Shown here: positions 39,600 to 46,300 of the stretch, in pieces
Layout: each line of letters begins with the position of its first letter
How positions within the stretch are numbered: the stretch's first letter is position 1
Assembly (NCBI GenBank): GCA_029891345.1
Contig: CM057006.1
Span: 45,940,556 to 46,004,555 of the forward strand
From: Dryococelus australis
Taxonomy: Eukaryota > Arthropoda > Insecta > Phasmatodea > Phasmatidae
DNA: 64,000 nt
Reading direction: 5' to 3'
The notes under the pieces: generated by a model
Told to the model about the DNA's origin: nothing
Database searches by the model: none
The model's input: the letters and a program-made list of their open reading frames with translations, nothing else
Made by a program: the position numbers and the translations under genes

Positions 39600-39631
<32 letters not shown>

Positions 39632-42600
39632 TGACGTGTTGTTGCGCAGCGAGGACGTACGCGGGCGTGGTTGGGGTGATCGCCGGGTGGGGCAGCACTG
39701 CGGAGGCGAGTAGCTCGGATGTGCTGCTGTTCGCGCCCATCCCCGTGCTCAACAACTCCTTCTGCGGCGCGGCGTGGGCCGCCCGCGGCGTCGGCATACG
39801 AGCCGGCATGCTGTGCGCCGGACTCGCCAACACCGCCACCTGCCTCGTGAGCTTCTCACTAGTCAGAGCCCCCCCGAGTATTTCGCGGATTGATGTGTGG
39901 CAACGGCCTAGGTTTTACAGTCCTCTGTACGCTCTAGACACTGTCATCTGCTTGTTGGTTGCTGCGATCAAGCGAAGTCTTCGTACAGGACTGTTCAAAG
40001 CTCACTCACACTACTACTAATCTGCTTGAGTCCCGTAGCTTGGCCCATTAGAAACCAAGCTCGTGAAAACTCCCTGCAATATTTTCTGTAGTACATGGTT
40101 GAAGCAACCATTACCTCGTACCTATTGGTCTAGATTCTAATTTATAGACACTTAGGTTCTTGTTTGGGGTATGATCCCCTCCCAGGTGTGAATATAAGAG
40201 AAGAATTATAACTAAATAGAAATTAAGCTAAATCTAATGCATAGTTATATTATATTTGATTTTATTACTTTTTATTTTTTTATTTGATTTTATATTTTTC
40301 TTTATTTCCACGTTTGTGGTAGATGTAGCCCTTGTCCTAATCTAATTGAGTAATGTAATGATTAACCTTAAATCTACCCCCTCCTTGGTCAAATATGCGC
40401 CCAGGCGAGACTTCCCTACTTGATTCTAAAAAGGCATTTTAATCCTATACCTGAAGGGCGCCCTCCCTGCTTATAACTGGCTCACAGACAAACGGGCCGT
40501 GTACAAATAACTGCTGTCGCAATCATAGCGGCAGCAAAAAAATATCGTGTTTGAAGTCTACTTCGTCACAGAAGGAATTCGCGAAATACTCGAGGCTCTA
40601 CTCATTGTCGAAGCTGGACTCACAACCATCCGTTGAACCCGTCAAGCAATAGTTACAGTAGCCCGTCGCATCCGTCATTCGCCCGTCCGTCATAGGTTCG
40701 TCCGTCTCCCAGCCGAGCGATTTACAACCAAACTTCGCACGTCCGGCGGAAGTTCATTGCTGCTAACTAATAAGAGTTTACAAATATAAAAATTATCCTC
40801 CCTAAGAAGTGGACATTTTTTTCGGGATTGTGTTTTTAAGTACCCAAAACGGAAATAAGCGTAAATAAAGGAAGCGTGATTTTATTGCTTTTACTATTGT
40901 ACAAAAGGAGCTCGTGTTTCCACACGTAATTATCAACTAACCTTAAGGAAAAAATTCCATTCTACAACTACATAAACAGACATGAAAACAAAAGACAGCC
41001 AAAACATAACACTTCACACACTACATAGCCTTGTAAAGAACTCGGGACGAACGAGTAACAAAACGTGCAAGTTTAGACGGCTGTAATTTCATCCGTCCGT
41101 CCGTCGAAAGTTAAAGTTTGATAACATTTTGGCGGATTGACGGATAGAAAAAAAAAATGCCCCAGCGATTGGTCGAAGATCACGTGACTGCCGGATGGGC
41201 GGGCGACGGATGGTACGGCTGGTTGGGAGTCCAGTTTTAGAAGGCTTTTCAGGGTAAACTGAGCACTTTTGTAAGCTCATCTTATGGTCTACTTGTATTC
41301 ACGCTGTATATTTTTCCGTCATATGTAGCATATGCCATGGGTATTGTTTATTTTACTCAGGTTAAGAACAAAACGTGATTTGTAATGGGAGATTTGGGGT
41401 AGGGAAATTTTCCGCCCTATGTGCGCAGTATTACAAAAAGTACCTTTAAATTAAAATTCTAAGCTATGTGAATAGGCCTAATAAAAGAAAGATTTTACTG
41501 AGTTACGAAGTTATTTTATATTTATTTACTATCACAATTATCCGATTTTTAATGTAGAAAATAGAGAACATCTCGTATAGGCTGTTTACAGTAAAGTGAA
41601 TAGCTACTTTTGAAAACCTTCTCATTTCGAATAGCAGTCAGTAAATATAACTCATTGTTAGTCTTAGACGTTAACTTCAGAGTCTGATGAAATACGTATA
41701 CTGTGTTAATTACTTACAATACAATATGTATTTTTAAAAGGTGGTTAAAGAATAACAAATGGCTGAAAAGAAAAAGTAACTAGGACCTCAAAAGTGCTCA
41801 CTTTATCGTGGACAGCCTATACATACCTAGTGGTAAACATTTTTGGTTGCCAATCTTTTAGCATTGATCTTCCCAATCTGTGGCAAAAGTTATGTTAGCC
41901 ATGTGTCGGTTAAGTGAAACAGCAAAACTATTTGCAAAGTGAATGTTTTGCATATTTGCTAACTCCTACACTTTATATGTATGAAGAAAAAAAAACAGAT
42001 AGCAGAACATATCATTCAGCGTTCACAAATGTTTATCTAACACTTTTAATTCAATGTTAAGCTTGGAACTAGTATCCCTCCGAGTCATTACCAACTTTAC
42101 TTGGCACATGCGAGTCAGTGCGCCCATCAAAATACATGCAGTTAGGGTAAGTGCCATTTTTCAAACGTTGATTACAATGAGGGCTCACTTTACCGTAACA
42201 GTATGTAAAGGCTGTTCGCGATAAAGTGAGCACCTTAGAAATGAACCTTAGAAAAAGTCACTGCCCCAGCATGTATACATTTTTATGGGTACACTGAGTG
42301 ACATTCGCCCAGTAAATTTGGTAACGGTGGATGGAAAGTAATTCCACGTAATAACGCCAAACAAGAAGTGTTAGGTAACCATTTGTGATAATTTAAAAAT
42401 ATTTTTTTTCGCATTCTGTTTTTTTAATGCATCGAAGTGTAAAAATGAGCTGATCTGTAAAGTATTTAAATTATTTACTTAATAATTTCAGTTTCATTTG
42501 ACAGACGAATGAATAAAGTGTTGAGGCCCATTGCAATGTTAATTTTAAATAAGGCGGAAGAATACACAACGTGTATACGAGTAGTTCTTAAACAGGGCTT

Positions 42601-43324
42601 TCGAAAGTGCTCATTTTACCGTGAACAGCATATATAATGTAATACCATCAAAAGCGGGGTGCTATGTTCAATTTTGTTATCAAATATAACATATTATAAG
42701 TGTGTATTGAATTAACCTTAAACAAAGTATTGTACATTTAGGATTGATACTTAAACTAAAAGTTAACATGATTATTTTTCCATAATGTTCAATAGGTTTT
42801 GGAGGGATATATCTGTGTGGGGGCAACTTCGAGCATCTGTTAAATCACCAAATATTCCAGTGTTTCTAGTCAATATATCCACATCAGGAAATTACAATAA
42901 CCACCAAAATACCAAAATGTATGCAGTAAAGTTTATTTAGGACACTAATGTGGTTAGCAGTGTTATTTTACTGATTTTCATTTAAACCAATAATTAATAA
43001 AACACACTTGAAAGTACGAGTGTGTTAAAAGCATCCCAAGATGTCCCACCACAATTGTTTAATTGGGCAGATGTGGCGAAGTGGCCAGCAGGCTTACCAT
43101 GACCCACGAACGCTAGTTCGCTTTTCCGAGCGGAACTTTTCGTTGTACTGTGTTTCCGGTAGCGTTTTAGTGAATATGGCAACAACTCCTTGCGACGATC
43201 GCTATCTTCTGTTACAAAGCAAACCGCTTTGTTTCGACACACACTTTGCGATGACAGTTGGCAATACTTAGATTGAAAAACTATCTGCCTTTTGAATAAA
43301 ATCGAGGCAAGTTTCTGTTTTCAA

Positions 43325-43361
<37 letters not shown>

Positions 43362-46300
43362 GACTCCACATAAATGAACAACACGTGCGCAAAGAATAGA
43401 ACTAGTATGAAAATACACACGTTACAAACATCGAGCGAAATATTCAAACGCGGTCGTCCAGTACGAAGTTGTGAACGGTGATAATATTTCTCTTGTGTAG
43501 GCCTACTGACAATCGTAACTTATACACGCTAACATTCCTATGCTATTCATAAAATTTCACGTAAAAATCAGGAGTTTATAGAATATATGCGGAATTTTAC
43601 AGTTGATAAAACTTTTGGAAACGCGAATTTCACTCGAATAAAGCAACCTAAAGAACAGAATATTCTCTCTTTAAACTGTCTATTAATACATAATAAATAA
43701 TCCATACCACTAACCATATTTAATTTAGGTCATTGTAATTTGTAATACATAAAAAAAAAAAAGGTTTAAATATGTTCATGGTATTTTTATCTCGTACGTA
43801 GCACATAATAACAGGCGTTAGGTTATATGGATATAGGATGTATTTCAGATATATAAAAATCTTTATAATTTGTGAAAACGGCGAGAAAAAATTTAAAAGA
43901 ACTAGTATGTTAGAATTTTGAAAAACGACAATATCGTTTTAAAAATTTTATAGCCCACACTGGATTAGAACCCAAAAACATTCCACCTGTAAAGTGTAAG
44001 CAGCACTCCTATCCACTATGCTACAGTGCACTTAACAATCGCCTTAGGGCGTGTCTGAAATCATAAATTCGTTATTTTGTAATTTATCATTTCTTAAGTT
44101 TCAATTCAGACGTTGTCGACAGTCACTTGTTTAGTACTCGTGGCAACGCATTATTACAATAATACTGAAAATACTTTTTTATCTAAATTTAATGCTAAAA
44201 TTGGACGTAATATTTATACAATCATTACTGTAATTCTGCGAATATGTTAATAAATAATATAATACATTATTGCAATAGCGACTTAAAAAAAAAATTTTTG
44301 TTGCAAAATACATAAACAATGCACAACACTTATTTGATTTTAAAACATGCCTAATGTATTTTTAACAGTTATTTGTTTTTAAGAAAATGTTTTAATTATG
44401 CATCCGCGTATGTGTTTTGAACGCCAAAACAAACATGGCGCTGATTTTTTCATTTTGCATTTTTGCCAATATCGGCTAGATACAAAAAAAAAACGACATA
44501 CTGAATCATTAAATAAGCCACTATTTTTAAATACAAAATCAGGCCATGGGGTTATTTTGTCAACAAAATCTGCCATTTCGAACACAGCCTGAGACTAGTT
44601 TAAGTAGCTTCCACACAACTGTGTGACACGGCCTAGAAAATATACGTACTGATTTCGAAAACAAATATTAATTTCTTCTGTGACCTTCAACTAATTTGGA
44701 AATGAAATGAATACTTTTTGACATACGGAAGATGCTGTTTCTAGGTTCCATCAATTAATTACAACAGTTTTTGTTCACGAGGTTACGGCCATTCGTGGAA
44801 AATGCCCGCCATTTTCTCTCGCTGCGCGAGACGCGAAATGGTTTGCACGATGTATGTATCCCGCGTTAAGTATTGCGATCGTTTTTTATCGTCGCCGCAA
44901 ACTTTGCCGTTCGCAAGAGGAAAGTACGGATTTTGCGTCGTGGTCGAACGCGCCGACAACTCGGGATGAATCATTTTAGCCGATCTTGCAAATTACGAAA
45001 TCAAAAATACTCTGCTGTTGCAAATTGCCGATACAGATTCCACAACATACACATCTCATTTTGTATATTTTTTTTACAGTTTTTAAAAACACGTAAATAC
45101 TACCGCTGAACAATGTTCGCTAATTTATTCAAACAAAAACGATATCGCCACGGCAAATCGAAGCACTTGTTGCTGCAGCCTTGTCCGGAACGGCTACGAG
45201 ACCATTATTTAGGTTACTATATTAGCCACGTGACCCATTTTAGCTTTAAGAAGTGCTCACTTTACCATGAACAGCGTATATCAGTACGTTATCCGTATCC
45301 GCATGCGTGTCATTGTAGATTGTGTTAGGCCTAGTCCGCAATAACTCGTCCGCGGACTCCTAACTGCACGTGACCATCTGATGTCACAAGGTCCCATGTC
45401 CCAAGATCATTCCTCAACATCAACTTTCGTCCGCGGACGTTTTCCAAATTGTTTTTGTTTACATTTCATCGCGCGCAAACGGTAGAAGTAAATTGCGGGT
45501 GTGTTAGTTATTATTATTATTATTATTATTGTTATTATAACTCGCTATTTGTTCAAAGCAATCACCTTCAATCTCGTAACCACGAAAACGAATCTTTAAT
45601 AAGTAGAAATACAAAAATTCACTGACAGTAGCGACAAAAACAATATCCAAATGAAGTTAAATTAAAGCAAAATCAAAAAGTACTCATTCGCATTGCACAA
45701 ATTAGAAAACAAAATAAAATAAACTTGAAATATCAATATTTATAAGTAATAGCATACGATTAGGGTGCACTCTATTTGCCATGTCTGAAAGCTTAGGTTC
45801 GGCCGGCGTCGAATTTGGCGCACTCTGGTGCCAGTGTTAGAAAGCTTAGCTTCGGACGTCGTTATTGTACACACGAAGGTTGGAACATGCGTCCGCGGAC
45901 GTAGTAGGTCCGCGGACCATTCAACTGCGGACCAGCTATTGTGGACAGACTTGTCATTGTAGAACGCGCCTAATAGACCCTCAAGGCGATCGCCTCCCAC
46001 CACGGCGATCCGGGTTCGACCCCGGCGAGGTTCACTCCTGGATTTTCGTATGTGGGAATCGTGCCGGACGATGCAGCTTGCCGGCGAGGTTTTCTCAGGG
46101 TACTCCCAGCTTGAAAGCCCGTTGTTGGGAGTGTGTCGCCTCGCCCTGGATGCGCTCCCTTCACATTTGTTGTTTAATTCTTGGTCAAAGGTAGCCACAT
46201 AGTCAAAGGCCGTGTCCGAAATAACAGAATTTGTTGGCAAAATGATCACATGACCCGATTTCATATACAAAGAATGATAACGTATTTGTAAATTTGGTAT

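Larger units (their letters stand above)
37425..39605. repeat. Interspersed repeat (as 30955-31325) with three insertions
   Basis: Parts at 37425-37590, 38655-38830 and 39584-39605 follow the intact copy in order. The gaps are an LTR-type element with a MITE, and a long-TIR element. Confidence 0.6.

Noticed and set aside
43050..43145. Possible tRNA gene
   Set aside because: Box-A-like part only; no proper box B or cloverleaf. Probably a SINE fragment.
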